Part shown: positions 24,838 to 33,340 of the stretch, one piece after another
How positions within the stretch are numbered: position 1 is the first letter of the stretch
Layout of the letters: each line of letters opens with the position of its first letter
Source: Chitinophagaceae bacterium
GTDB lineage: Bacteria > Bacteroidota > Bacteroidia > Chitinophagales > Chitinophagaceae
Length of the DNA stretch: 64,000 nucleotides
Assembly: GCA_023957155.1 (NCBI GenBank)
Contig: JAMLHK010000004.1
Location: 62,001 to 126,000, forward strand
Reading direction: 5' to 3'
The notes under the pieces: generated by a model
Told to the model about the DNA's origin: nothing
What the model saw: only the letters and a program-made list of their open reading frames with translations
The model's database searches: none
Program-made: the position numbers and the translations under genes

Positions 24838-25107
24838 TTATAACTTAGATGATAATTCTTTACCAGCTTTAAAGCGGGCAACTTTTTTTGCTTTGATTTT
24901 AATAACAGCGCCGGTTTGAGGATTGCGTCCATTACGTGCAGCACGTTTAGAAACCGAAAAAGTACCGAAGCCAACAAGCGTTACTTTACCGCCGCCTTTC
25001 AGGGTTTTGGTAACAGCTTCAATAAAAGAATCCAATGCTTCATTAGCCTGGGTCTTTGTGATACCAGCATCGTCTGCAATCTTTGTGATTAATTCAGCTT
25101 TGTTCAT
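24838..25107 (-). CDS. hup: HU-family DNA-binding protein
   Basis: 89-residue histone-like protein: [19 protein letters not shown] at the start, [22 protein letters not shown] forming the DNA-binding arm region with the conserved Arg-Asn-Pro turn, and [11 protein letters not shown] at the end. It compacts DNA and assists replication and repair. The gene has its own strong promoter and terminator. Confidence 0.95.
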   Translation of the reverse strand: MNKAELITKIADDAGITKTQANEALDSFIEAVTKTLKGGGKVTLVGFGTFSVSKRAARNGRNPQTGAVIKIKAKKVARFKAGKELSSKL

Positions 25108-25140
25108 GATAGAGCGTTTTTAGAATTTTTTTAAGAGAAA

Positions 25141-25171
25141 CAAATATAGATGGTTTTTACATCCAACAAAA
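25141..25171 (-). promoter_or_regulatory. Promoter of hup
   Basis: On the minus strand: TTTTG (25167-25171), 18 nt, then TATATTTG (25141-25148). Exact TAnnTTTG match with a good -33 box; it is one of the best promoter matches in the window. Confidence 0.75.
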
Positions 25172-25533
25172 TTTTTTTAATCTTTTTAAAAAATGTTATT
25201 CCCTTGCTGAATCCGCACGGGATAAGGATTATAAGAAACAGCACCCCGTCCCCAAAATAGGATACCATATAAAAAGCGAGCTCAAACCCTTGCCTGTACT
25301 ATGTTTCACGACACAATAGCTGAAACGCTTATGTATTAAGGGTTTTAAGGGAATTTACAATAAAAATCAATGCTCAAAATTGTTTTTAATTCTTTTCCAC
25401 AATTAGTTCACAGGCGTATGAAATTCATGAAAGTAAGCAGGAACCTATTTTGCTTTGCAGGGCTTTTACAGAAAAGAAGCCGTGAGGCGGTTGCAGGTCG
25501 GATAACAAACCGATATAATCGTATTCGTGCTTC
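25172..25533. other. Intergenic region without recognised gene
   Basis: About 360 bp between the hup promoter and the xth stop. An open frame at 25370-25567 has no family match, runs into xth on the other strand and is not credible. Nothing else seen. Confidence 0.4.
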
Positions 25534-26301
25534 TTATGTCTTTATTTCCAGGTATACCGGGCAATGATCGCTGTGCTTAACATCCGGGAAAATATCTGCG
25601 TCCACCAATTGCCCCTTTAACTCTTCCGTTACATTAATATAATCAATGCGCCAGCCTTTGTTGTTTAACCGGACACTGGGGAAACGCTGGCTCCACCAAC
25701 TGTAACGATGAGGTTCGGGATGAAAAAAGCGAAAGCTATCTACCCAGTGGCGGGCAAAAAACTGGTCCATCCACGCCCGTTCTTCAGGTAAAAAGCCCGA
25801 GGATTTCTTATTGCCCTTCGGATCATGAATATCAATTTCTTTGTGTGCAATATTATAATCCCCACATAAAATCAGCCGGGGATATTTTTTGCGGAGACTC
25901 TCCAGGTAACCAGAAAAATTATCCAGCCATTCATATTTAAAATCCTGCCTTTCCTGTCCGCTTGTACCGGAAGGAAAATAGGCATTGATCAACCGGATAT
26001 CTTTAAAATCGAGTTGCAAAATCCTGCCTTCATCATCACTCACCTTATGCCCGGTTCCACATTCCCAATGATCTGGTTTTATACGGGTGAATACAGCCAC
26101 CCCGCTATACCCTTTTTTTTGCGCACTAAACCAGTAATCATAATAGCCCAGCTCGTTAAAGAGGGTATGATCCACGTCTTCTTTCAATGACTTGGTTTCC
26201 TGTACACAAATAACGTCTGCCGGGTTGGTTTTCAACCAGTCTAAAAAACCTTTCTTAATAGCAGCACGAATTCCGTTAACATTATAAGAAATAATACGCA
26301 T
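25534..26301 (-). CDS. xth: Exodeoxyribonuclease III / AP endonuclease
   Basis: Cuts DNA at abasic sites during base-excision repair. The start is the ATG at 26301 (MRIISYNVNGIRAA, the canonical N-terminus); a GTG two codons earlier is less likely. 255 residues. Metal-dependent EEP-fold motifs: VICVQETKSL (catalytic Glu near 36), LCGDYNIAHKEIDIHDP (catalytic Asp/Asn near 150) and SDHCPVYLEI (final Asp-His). Lone gene. No fused domains. Confidence 0.95.
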   Translation of the reverse strand: MRIISYNVNGIRAAIKKGFLDWLKTNPADVICVQETKSLKEDVDHTLFNELGYYDYWFSAQKKGYSGVAVFTRIKPDHWECGTGHKVSDDEGRILQLDFKDIRLINAYFPSGTSGQERQDFKYEWLDNFSGYLESLRKKYPRLILCGDYNIAHKEIDIHDPKGNKKSSGFLPEERAWMDQFFARHWVDSFRFFHPEPHRYSWWSQRFPSVRLNNKGWRIDYINVTEELKGQLVDADIFPDVKHSDHCPVYLEIKT

Positions 26302-26466
26302 GACCACTTACAATTAAATAATAAAAGTACTATCATCATACCAACCGGGGTTTACCCGTTGAAGCACCACACAGCTTTCACATAAGATCGCAGAAAATTA
26401 AAATACCATGCTTTATACTAAACATCACGCCACAGCATCACCCATGAACGTCATGTTTACGGTCAT

Positions 26467-27303
26467 TCATAAGCCGGGAGCAGGGCGGCGGCCTAACGGT
26501 AAGTTCACCCCGGCGCTCAGGATCATTTCATAAGTGCCGAAAGCATGCTTTGCCGTGCCTTCATAAATCTTGAGATTGGAATAACGGGCATAATCGAACT
26601 TATTGGCATATTCGATAAATGCGTAATTAAAAAGGCTCACCTTTATCGTTCCTTCTAACCCGGTATTCCAGCCTCCCAATTGGAAATGAGGCTTATTGGG
26701 CTTTCCAAAAAAGCTATTTTCCACATGCGGTATAACAGGGCCAATCCCAACTTTTCCTAACAACTGTATTTTTAACCTGCCGTCTCTCGTTGAATAAAAA
26801 TCATATCTTCTCACCAGGTTAAACAACAAAAAATTTGCACCATTATTCAGGTAATAATAAAATCCATTGTCTTTTGAAAATTGTACTGTCGTATCCACAA
26901 TCCTTCCATTGAGCTTCCCGGTGATTTTTGCGTCCTGCCCGTCCTGAAAAATAAATTTGGTATGGTCAAAGTTAATCTCAAATCCCCATCCTCCCCAGCC
27001 GGTTGACGGACTTAAAAAATAGCCAAGCCTGTAATTATACTGGGGTATAGTTAACCCCTTCTTCAGAATCTGATGATCCCATCCAACCCGGTCATGTCCT
27101 TTAATACGCTTAAAAGTATAATCATTTCCTAACCCCGGCTGCCGGACTTTGACATTACTCCGAGAATACCACTCGGTATTATACCCCCATGAAAAATACA
27201 ATTCAGCGCCGGTATGTTTTTTTTGATTTTGTGCAAAAACGAAGGAACCTGAAAAAAGAAATCCAATAAGAAATAAACACGACACCCGTTTTTTACTATT
27301 CAT
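26467..27303 (-). CDS. Secreted/outer-membrane beta-rich hypothetical protein
   Basis: 278 residues with a cleavable signal peptide ending VFAQ near residue 25. The mature part is rich in aromatic residues and Gly with alternating strands (GAELYFSWGYNTEWYSRS, GWGGWGFEINFDHTKF, YEMILSAGVNLPLG), which fits an outer-membrane beta-barrel of about 10-12 strands. I do not recognise the family. It lies next to a PLC-like phosphodiesterase in the same direction but with its own promoter-like element (TAATTTTG), so they may be separate units. Surface lipid-related activity is possible but not shown. Confidence 0.7.
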   Translation of the reverse strand: MNSKKRVSCLFLIGFLFSGSFVFAQNQKKHTGAELYFSWGYNTEWYSRSNVKVRQPGLGNDYTFKRIKGHDRVGWDHQILKKGLTIPQYNYRLGYFLSPSTGWGGWGFEINFDHTKFIFQDGQDAKITGKLNGRIVDTTVQFSKDNGFYYYLNNGANFLLFNLVRRYDFYSTRDGRLKIQLLGKVGIGPVIPHVENSFFGKPNKPHFQLGGWNTGLEGTIKVSLFNYAFIEYANKFDYARYSNLKIYEGTAKHAFGTYEMILSAGVNLPLGRRPAPGL

Positions 27304-27364
27304 ATCTTAACCCGATTAAAACAATTTTTCTCATGAAAAAAAGTAAGCCCTATCCATTGGGGTG

Positions 27365-27372
27365 CAAAATTA
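27365..27372 (-). promoter_or_regulatory. Promoter -7 element upstream of the beta-rich protein gene
   Basis: The minus strand reads TAATTTTG, an exact TAnnTTTG match, about 60 bp before the ATG at 27303. Confidence 0.5.
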
Positions 27373-27397
27373 AGATAACCGGGCTAAAGCTATTCTT

Positions 27398-28201
27398 CTA
27401 TTTTTGGTTACCCGTCTTTTTCTCAACAGAATGTAAATATGCAGCAAGTTGTTCTATCTGATCCGTATTGATATAATCCACCTGCATCTTCATAAATACC
27501 TGCCAGGTGTGCAAATTATCAGGACAACCCCAGAAACGGATCCGTTTATTCAACGCATGCACCTGTTTAATAACAGCATCCAGTTTCTTTCTTTCTTCAA
27601 CCGGGATCGCTCCTTTTCCATTCCAGGATGAATACTTTCTGAAATTATCACTGAACATGCCTATACGGGCGATGTGTTGTATATGAGCGGGATTATTAAT
27701 ATTTCCATCAAAGTAAATATAAGCAGGATATGCATCAAAATCAGAAGCCGGCGGCTGGTTACCCGTGATAACAAATTGCACGGCAGCAGTCTTTGTGAGT
27801 AAAGGGTATTTTTCAATAACAGCCATAACCCGCTTCAACGTGGAAACCGCTTCGGTTTTAAGATCTATAAGTAAAATTACTTTCCGGGTTGTATCCTTTT
27901 GCTCCTGTAATGCTTTGTTCAGCGGCTGTATATAATCCTTTTCAAAAAACAGGGGCTTTGAAAAAATATCACGGTGATTGTGTCCCACGTACAGGGTATC
28001 ACGATCCAAAATCACATCTGCTTCAATAGATCCGAAACCCAGGTTATAGGCCTGTATAAAGGGAAGATTATGTTCATAATCATTATGCGCATGTCCATTT
28101 GACACGGCATAAGAAAGGGACTGGCTATATCCCGCATGAAACGAAAAAATAACAAGCCAGTATAAGAGGTAATGCTTCTTCCTGAAAAGTTTTATGCTCA
28201 T
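27398..28201 (-). CDS. PLC-like/glycerophosphodiester phosphodiesterase family protein
   Basis: 267 residues, exported (signal peptide ending GYSQS). The motif HAHNDYEHNLPFIQAYNLG near residue 38 and EADVILDRDTLYVGHNH (60-75) supply the His/Glu/Asp set of the PLC-like TIM-barrel superfamily, in the branch related to the yeast Aim6 protein. Later strands include VILLIDLKTE and RIRFWGCPD, then a final YINTDQIEQLAAYL. It probably hydrolyses a phosphodiester in the periplasm or at the surface; substrate unknown. Confidence 0.75.
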   Translation of the reverse strand: MSIKLFRKKHYLLYWLVIFSFHAGYSQSLSYAVSNGHAHNDYEHNLPFIQAYNLGFGSIEADVILDRDTLYVGHNHRDIFSKPLFFEKDYIQPLNKALQEQKDTTRKVILLIDLKTEAVSTLKRVMAVIEKYPLLTKTAAVQFVITGNQPPASDFDAYPAYIYFDGNINNPAHIQHIARIGMFSDNFRKYSSWNGKGAIPVEERKKLDAVIKQVHALNKRIRFWGCPDNLHTWQVFMKMQVDYINTDQIEQLAAYLHSVEKKTGNQK

Positions 28202-28358
28202 TGGTTACCGTTGTGGACCGTTTATATAAACCACAGTTAAAGTTAAATATATAAAAGATTGTGCAGGTTGGCCGCTGAAAGTATACCAGCTATACCGCAA
28301 ATAAACCATTTGTCCATTATCTTAAAAATTAATAATATATTTAATATGTCTTCAAAAT

Positions 28359-28373
28359 CCGGTACTGTACCGG
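28359..28373. promoter_or_regulatory. 15-bp perfect dyad in the PadR upstream region
   Basis: CCGGTAC-T-GTACCGG, with flanking AAA/TTT extending it to about 23 bp with one mismatch. It lies 258 bp before the PadR gene, in the 415-bp gap 28202-28616; role unknown. Confidence 0.4.
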
Positions 28374-28426
28374 GTTTGAGCAAATTCCAGCAAACTATTT
28401 ACTACCGACTACTAAAATAAAAATGG

Positions 28427-28445
28427 TACTATGTATTGCATAGTA
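28427..28445. promoter_or_regulatory. Candidate PadR operator
   Basis: TACTATG-TATTG-CATAGTA is a perfect inverted repeat (7-bp arms, 5-nt spacer) that covers the TTG of the downstream promoter. Binding here would block transcription of the PadR-PspC pair. PadR regulators usually bind short ATGT/ACAT-type dyads, which this resembles. Confidence 0.55.
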
Positions 28446-28466
28446 TTAAATGATTATTTACCTTTG
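28436..28466 (+). promoter_or_regulatory. Promoter of the PadR-PspC operon
   Basis: TTG (28436-28438), 20 nt, then TACCTTTG (28459-28466), an exact -7 match. The start of transcription would be near 28473, giving a leader of about 145 nt. Confidence 0.65.
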
Positions 28467-28616
28467 TTCCGGATAACAGCAAAATAACCGCCATTAGCTG
28501 ACCGGGGTTACAGAATAGGCAAAACGTAAACAGATGACGGTAAAGACCGGTAAAACAAATTATTTAACGTCCGGCTTTTTATACCAATCAAAAAAGCAGG
28601 AAAAATTGCTGAGAAT

Positions 28617-28982
28617 ATGAATATCGAGAACACGCAAAGTCAGATGAGGAAAGGAGTGCTCGAATTTTGTATCCTGTCTATAATCAAACGGGGGGAAGTG
28701 TATCCGAGTGATATTATAGAGGAAATGAAAAGAGCCAACCTCAATATCCTGGAGGGAACACTTTATCCCTTATTGACCAGGCTAAAAAATGCAGACCTCC
28801 TCACTTACCGCTGGGTAGAAAGTACGGGAGGACCTCCCAGGAAATATTTTTCACTAACCGAAAAGGGGGCGGGGTTTTATGATGAACTCCAGGCAACATG
28901 GAATGAGCTGGCAAATGCAGTACATGCGCTGACACAAAATGAGCAGGCGATTTCAACGAACTCCAACAACTTCAACCAATAA
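28617..28982 (+). CDS. PadR-family transcriptional regulator
   Basis: 121 residues, a winged helix: MRKGVLEFCILSIIKRGEVYPSDIIEEMK, the recognition helix region NILEGTLYPLLTRLKNADLLTYRW, and the wing STGGPPRKYFSLTEKG. A short C-terminal helix for dimerisation follows. It ends 14 bp before the PspC gene; PadR-PspC pairs are common in Bacteroidota, and the regulator normally represses its own operon. Confidence 0.93.
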   Translation: MNIENTQSQMRKGVLEFCILSIIKRGEVYPSDIIEEMKRANLNILEGTLYPLLTRLKNADLLTYRWVESTGGPPRKYFSLTEKGAGFYDELQATWNELANAVHALTQNEQAISTNSNNFNQ

Positions 28983-28996
28983 AAATTGAACTGATC

Positions 28997-31237
28997 ATGA
29001 AAAAGGTAATCAATATAAATTTTCAGGGAAGGGTAATACCCATTGAAGAAACCGCCTATGAGGTGTTGAAGCAGTACGTGGAAAGCCTGCGCCGCTATTT
29101 CGCCAATGAAGAGGGAAAGGATGAGATCATCAACGATATTGAGAATCGCATAGCCGAATTATTTGATGAGAAGCTAAAAAAAGGAGCGCCATGTATCAGT
29201 GATGACAATGTATATGCAGTAATGGACAGCATGGGCAGACCGGAAGATTTTGAGCAGGAGGAAACAGCATACAGTACAGGCAAAACGACAGGCCCGGATA
29301 CCGGTAAGGTTAATTCATCACAGGCATCTGACACCGGTACTCCCCCACGCAGACTCTTCCGCGCGGAAAACGATAAAGTACTGGGCGGGGTATGCGCCGG
29401 CATAGCCAATTATCTGAAGGTTGACCCGGCCATAGTGCGCATCATATTTGCCCTGATCGCTTTTGGAGGATTTGGCTTCGGGTTCCTGCTGTACATTATC
29501 TTATGGATCATATTACCGTCAAAGCCGTTGCGTTCTAATGGACGCAAACGGCTTTACCGCGATCCGGATAATAAAATGATCGGTGGTGTGGCCGGCGGGC
29601 TGGCTGCTTACTTTAATATAGATACATGGATCCCCCGGCTGGTCTTCCTGCTGCCTTTCCTGATAAGCCTGTTACCCAATATATTCAGTGGTTTCTGGTG
29701 GCACTGGAGAGGTCCCCTGGTTGCTTTCGGCGGCTTAGGCGGTACGTTCTTTATAGCATACATCATTCTCTGGATCGTTCTACCCCGTGCAGTAACCGCC
29801 AGCGAAAAATTAGAAATGCGTGGTGAAAAGATTGACCTGGAAAGTATCAAGAATACCGTGCAGGAAGAGCTGCAGAACATAAAAGGACGTGGAGAAAAGC
29901 TGGGTGCCGAGCTGAAAGAAAAATCCAAAGAAATGGGGCAGGAAATCAGTAATGCCCTTCATCAGAAAACACAGGCTTTTGCAGCTGAAGCAGGTCCCTT
30001 TGCCAAAAAAGCCGGTACCGGTATTGGCAACGCCATCGGGGTACTGTTCAAAGCTTTCTTCCTGTTCATTGCCGGCATAGTAGCCTTTGCCCTGCTCCTT
30101 GCCTTAATTGCACTGTTATATAGCGGTATAGGAATATATCCCCTGAAGAATTTCCTGCTGGAAGGATTGTGGGAAAACTTCCTGGTATGGAGTGTGCTTA
30201 CGATGTTTATCGGTGTTCCCATTATTGCTTTTATCGTATGGATCACCAGGCGTATGATGCGGATAAAATCAGGGAACCCCTACTTAGGCTATACTTTTGG
30301 GAGCCTTTGGATCATCGGGCTGATCAGCCTGTTTGTTCTTATTGGTATGGTCACCCGGAATTTCAGATCAAACACAAACATTACGCAACAGGTTGATATA
30401 ACACAGCCTTCTACCGGAAACCTGGTCATAAAAGTATCCGACAACAAGATTAAATATTACAGCAGCGAATGGTTCGACTGGGATTTCCCTTTATTATCCA
30501 TGAATAAAGACAGTATGCTGCTCAATACCGTACAGGTTAAAGTGATTAAGAGCAGCGACTCTTCTTATCATATTCAGACCGTAAAGCTATCCAGGGGCAA
30601 CACTCCGGCAATAGCAGAAAAAAATGCGGCAAACATTCCCTTCCCCGTAGATCAGAATGACAGCCTGGTTATCTTACCCCGGGGATTTCCCATAACCAAT
30701 AAGGATAAGTTCCGTAACCAAAAGGTAATGTTAATCGTTGAAGTACCCGTGGGAAAAAAAATAATGATGGATAAAAGTGTAAACTGGTTCGACTGGTTTG
30801 ATATTGAAGTTGGCCGGAAAAGAAGATGGAATACTGACTGGAATGAAAGATGGGACAATGCTTATTCCTGGAGAAGTAACGTACAATATATTATGACAAC
30901 CGAAGGGCTTGAACGAACAGATAAGAAAGATGAGGATAAAATAAATCTTAAAGGCGGGAAATTAAAATTGAAGGCAAATAAAAATGAGGTGGAACTGGAA
31001 TTTGACGGAGCAACAGACGGGGAAACCGGTATCCACCTTAACAGCCGGAAAAAAGATTCCTTCCTCATTGAAAAAGGGAAAAAACCGGCTCCTCCAAAGA
31101 CCCCGGCGTTACCCCCTGCCCCCGTCCGGGAAAGAAAGGCTTCCGTTCCTGACAATAACGGAAAGGAGGAAAATGTAGTTAAAGCAGGAACGACAGAAGA
31201 TTTACACAGCCCTTTCCGTTTTCTTTCCAGCCGGTAG
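28997..31237 (+). CDS. Envelope-stress protein with two PspC domains
   Basis: 746 residues. The first about 85 residues (INFQGRVIPIEETAYEVLKQY ... ISDDNVYAVMDSMGRPEDFE) form an HTH-like cytoplasmic region seen in this family. Two PspC domains follow: about 118-175 (VLGGVCAGIANYLKVDP, then a transmembrane pair) and about 183-265 (MIGGVAGGLAAYFNIDT). A helical stretch (about 275-340) precedes more transmembrane helices near 345-465. The C-terminal part is periplasmic and beta-rich, with Trp/Asp-rich strands, then a Pro-rich tail ending DLHSPFRFLSSR. PspC proteins respond to membrane damage. It is the target gene of the PadR regulator. A short echo of its C-terminal end lies downstream at 31336-31398. 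Confidence 0.88.
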   Translation: MKKVININFQGRVIPIEETAYEVLKQYVESLRRYFANEEGKDEIINDIENRIAELFDEKLKKGAPCISDDNVYAVMDSMGRPEDFEQEETAYSTGKTTGPDTGKVNSSQASDTGTPPRRLFRAENDKVLGGVCAGIANYLKVDPAIVRIIFALIAFGGFGFGFLLYIILWIILPSKPLRSNGRKRLYRDPDNKMIGGVAGGLAAYFNIDTWIPRLVFLLPFLISLLPNIFSGFWWHWRGPLVAFGGLGGTFFIAYIILWIVLPRAVTASEKLEMRGEKIDLESIKNTVQEELQNIKGRGEKLGAELKEKSKEMGQEISNALHQKTQAFAAEAGPFAKKAGTGIGNAIGVLFKAFFLFIAGIVAFALLLALIALLYSGIGIYPLKNFLLEGLWENFLVWSVLTMFIGVPIIAFIVWITRRMMRIKSGNPYLGYTFGSLWIIGLISLFVLIGMVTRNFRSNTNITQQVDITQPSTGNLVIKVSDNKIKYYSSEWFDWDFPLLSMNKDSMLLNTVQVKVIKSSDSSYHIQTVKLSRGNTPAIAEKNAANIPFPVDQNDSLVILPRGFPITNKDKFRNQKVMLIVEVPVGKKIMMDKSVNWFDWFDIEVGRKRRWNTDWNERWDNAYSWRSNVQYIMTTEGLERTDKKDEDKINLKGGKLKLKANKNEVELEFDGATDGETGIHLNSRKKDSFLIEKGKKPAPPKTPALPPAPVRERKASVPDNNGKEENVVKAGTTEDLHSPFRFLSSR

Positions 31238-31335
31238 TCAACACTTCCTCCGGAGATCATTCAAAGAGAAGGCTGAAGTTTACACCAATTGCCCCACAAG
31301 ATTATATTGGGGTGTATTTCAATTTTTCGCAAAAA

Positions 31336-31398
31336 ATGGTAAGCGCCCCGGTTCGGGAGGACCTGCACAGTCCCTTTCTTTTCCTGTCGGGGAGTTGA
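31336..31398 (+). pseudogene. Echo of the PspC-protein C-terminus
   Basis: A 20-codon frame ends EDLHSPFLFLSGS followed by TGA, closely matching EDLHSPFRFLSSR at the end of the PspC protein 138 bp upstream; the preceding SAPVRE also resembles APVRER in the same tail. This suggests a partial tandem duplication or the remains of a lost second copy. A short imperfect hairpin (TACACCAAT ... GGGGTGTA, about 31281-31314) lies between the two. Confidence 0.5.
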
Positions 31399-31456
31399 TC
31401 ACCACCAGCGAAAGACTTGTTGTACGTCACATTAATGAAACTTATACAATAATAAG

Positions 31457-32653
31457 ATGAAACATATTATTATTTTGGCACTTCTAATTTTAGTTACAAC
31501 ATTTTCTTTAGGACAAGGACTTGTAAAAATTGGCAATAAAGCACCAAAATACTACTTTAATAAAGTAGTAAATGCCCCTACAACTGACCTTGACATATCG
31601 GACCTAAAAGGTAAGCCAACAGTACTCGCATTTTGGGGAACATGGTGTGCACCTTGTATCCCGGAGATGATAAACTTAGCAAAACTTCAAAAACAATTTG
31701 GAGACAAAATTCAGATAATCGGAGTGTCAGACGACAACGAACAAAAGCTAAAGGCTTTTTTGCAAAAAAGACCCGGCAATATCTGGCTTGCATCTGACCC
31801 TTCAAATAATTTATGGAATATTTTCGACTTGCAGACTGCAGGACACGCTGTTTTAATTGACAAAAACAATTACGTTGTTGGTATTACCGAAACAGAAAAA
31901 ATAGACAGTGCGGTAGTTAATAACTTAATTACTTCAAAGCAGCTTAACATATCGGAAGACAGAGGAACAAAACGGTTAGCTGAAAATCAAGACCCCGTAA
32001 AATTAGATAGTACCACACTCTATTCCTTTGTTTTGCAACCAGAATTAAAAGGAATTACCCCGATGATGAAACAGCCCCGAATGGGTCCATTCGGAAACAG
32101 GCGAATAACAATTATCAATCTTGTACCGGGCGTTATATTAAGAGAGGCTTATGATATCTCCATCCGTAAAAAAATAATATATCCGACAAGAGATGATAGT
32201 CTCAAAAGCAATCAAAACTCATATTGCATTGACTTTATTGTAGCAGAAAATAATAAAGCAGATTTAAAAACTCTTTTTCAAAAAGAGATTAACAACCATC
32301 TCCCCGTTAAAGGCGAGATACAAAAAAGAATGATCCCTTGTTATGTATTGAAATCCATCGAAGGAAAACGAATAACAATAAAGCAGTCAACAAAATCAGA
32401 CAATAGTTTTTCTTTTAATGGCTTAGCGTTTAATGGTGTGGGTATTCCTATTCATACATTCATCAGTTATATTGAAAACGGGTTAAATTACCCCGTTTAT
32501 GATGCTACAAGGCTGACAGGATACTACGACATAGAATTTTCAAAAAACAATATTGAACCTTTGCAATCAACTAAAGACAGCTTGGCAAAACTTGGGCTCG
32601 AGCTTGTGAAAGACCAAAAAGAGATGGATGTTCTTGTAATTTCAAGCAGATAA
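31457..32653 (+). CDS. Thioredoxin-like protein fused to a DUF3738 domain
   Basis: 398 residues with an export signal (IIILALLILVTTFSLGQ). Residues about 25-160 are a TlpA/AhpC-type thioredoxin fold with the redox pair in FWGTWCAPCIPEM (Cys64, Cys67). The usual cis-Pro position reads GHAVLID instead of a TP pair, so exchange activity may be altered. Residues about 200-398 match DUF3738, a domain widespread in soil bacteria, ending in the typical TGYYDIEF and LGLELVKDQKEMDVLVI. Base composition is clearly more AT-rich than both neighbours, which suggests acquisition from another Bacteroidota member. Redox role likely; substrate unknown. Confidence 0.85.
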   Translation: MKHIIILALLILVTTFSLGQGLVKIGNKAPKYYFNKVVNAPTTDLDISDLKGKPTVLAFWGTWCAPCIPEMINLAKLQKQFGDKIQIIGVSDDNEQKLKAFLQKRPGNIWLASDPSNNLWNIFDLQTAGHAVLIDKNNYVVGITETEKIDSAVVNNLITSKQLNISEDRGTKRLAENQDPVKLDSTTLYSFVLQPELKGITPMMKQPRMGPFGNRRITIINLVPGVILREAYDISIRKKIIYPTRDDSLKSNQNSYCIDFIVAENNKADLKTLFQKEINNHLPVKGEIQKRMIPCYVLKSIEGKRITIKQSTKSDNSFSFNGLAFNGVGIPIHTFISYIENGLNYPVYDATRLTGYYDIEFSKNNIEPLQSTKDSLAKLGLELVKDQKEMDVLVISSR

Positions 32654-32708
32654 GTACAAGCTTACAACATGGAGATCGTTTCAATATAAAGGTTGAAGTT
32701 GAAACAAA

Positions 32709-32746
32709 GCTATCCTGTATGAAATACGGCAGGGTAGCCGTTTTTT
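32709..32746 (+). terminator. Intrinsic terminator
   Basis: GCTATCCTG (32709-32717) pairs with CAGGGTAGC (32730-32738, one G-U) and is followed by CGTTTTTT. It ends the thioredoxin-DUF3738 transcript. Confidence 0.75.
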
Positions 32747-32769
32747 AGCAAGGGCGGTATGTAGGAAAA

Positions 32770-32815
32770 TTCCCCTGCAACCCGATACCTGCGACCCCGC
32801 ACCTCACACCCAAAC
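32770..32815. repeat. CCTG-type dispersed repeat tract
   Basis: CCCCTGCAACCCGATACCTG and further CACCTCAC words; same class as the tracts at 8991, 13427 and 44931, here without a complementary arm. Confidence 0.35.
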
Positions 32816-32850
32816 TAAAATAGCTATCCTTCCTGTATTTTTCGTACATT

Positions 32851-32866
32851 ATGCTAAAATTAGCAT
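32851..32866. promoter_or_regulatory. 16-bp dyad just before a start codon
   Basis: ATGCTAA-AA-TTAGCAT, ending one base before the ATG at 32868. In mRNA it could hide the start; on DNA it could be an operator near the weak promoter TATTTTTC (about 32836). Confidence 0.4.
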
Positions 32867-32867
32867 T

Positions 32868-33206
32868 ATGAACTTTATTATCCGTTTATTAGTAACCGCA
32901 GCCGTAGCCTACGGATTAGCCTATCTACTGAAAGGAATCCACATGGACAGCTATTGGACAGCCCTGGTATTTGCCCTGGTGCTGGGCATTGTAAACCTCA
33001 TTATCCGTCCGCTGCTTGTTATCCTTACCATCCCGCTCACTATTATCACGCTGGGCCTTTTCCTTTTTGTAATTAACGCGCTTATGGTACTGCTGGCCGC
33101 TAAAGTGGTTAGTGGCATCAGTATAGACGGATTCTGGTGGGCATTGTTGTTCGGTTTGCTGCTTTCCGTTGTTTCCTCCCTGTTATTGAGCGGTAAAAAC
33201 AACTAA
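32868..33206 (+). CDS. Phage-holin-4-like small membrane protein
   Basis: 112 residues, four hydrophobic helices with little between them (LLVTAAVAYGLAYLL; WTALVFALVLGIVNLIIRPLLVIL; IPLTIITLGLFLFVINALMVLLA; FWWALLFGLLLSVVSSLLL). The IRPLLVILTIPLTIITLGLF segment is diagnostic for the PF04020-type 'phage holin family 4_2' group, which are chromosomal membrane proteins despite the name. There are no phage genes around it, so a role in lysis is unlikely. Function unknown. Confidence 0.85.
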   Translation: MNFIIRLLVTAAVAYGLAYLLKGIHMDSYWTALVFALVLGIVNLIIRPLLVILTIPLTIITLGLFLFVINALMVLLAAKVVSGISIDGFWWALLFGLLLSVVSSLLLSGKNN

Positions 33207-33251
33207 TACAGCAAAATACATGCTTCGGTAACATCATAATGTATGCAGGAA

Positions 33252-33273
33252 TTACGTTTAGCATTAAACGTAA
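33252..33273. promoter_or_regulatory. 22-bp dyad between two genes
   Basis: TTACGTTTA-GCAT-TAAACGTAA, perfect 9-bp arms with a 4-nt loop. No T-run, so it is either an operator or a weak mRNA 3' end of the membrane-protein gene. Confidence 0.5.
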
Positions 33274-33340
33274 AGCTATAAAAAAGCATAACCGACATTT
33301 TGATAAACCGGCATATTTTAGAAAACCAACAGGTTCCTAT

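Noticed and set aside
25370-25567. A 65-codon plus-strand frame between hup and xth
   Set aside because: Overlaps the xth end, no domain, no promoter-like element close by.
32868-33206. Prophage remnant because of the holin-like protein
   Set aside because: This holin-4 type family is chromosomal and widespread; there is no other phage gene nearby.
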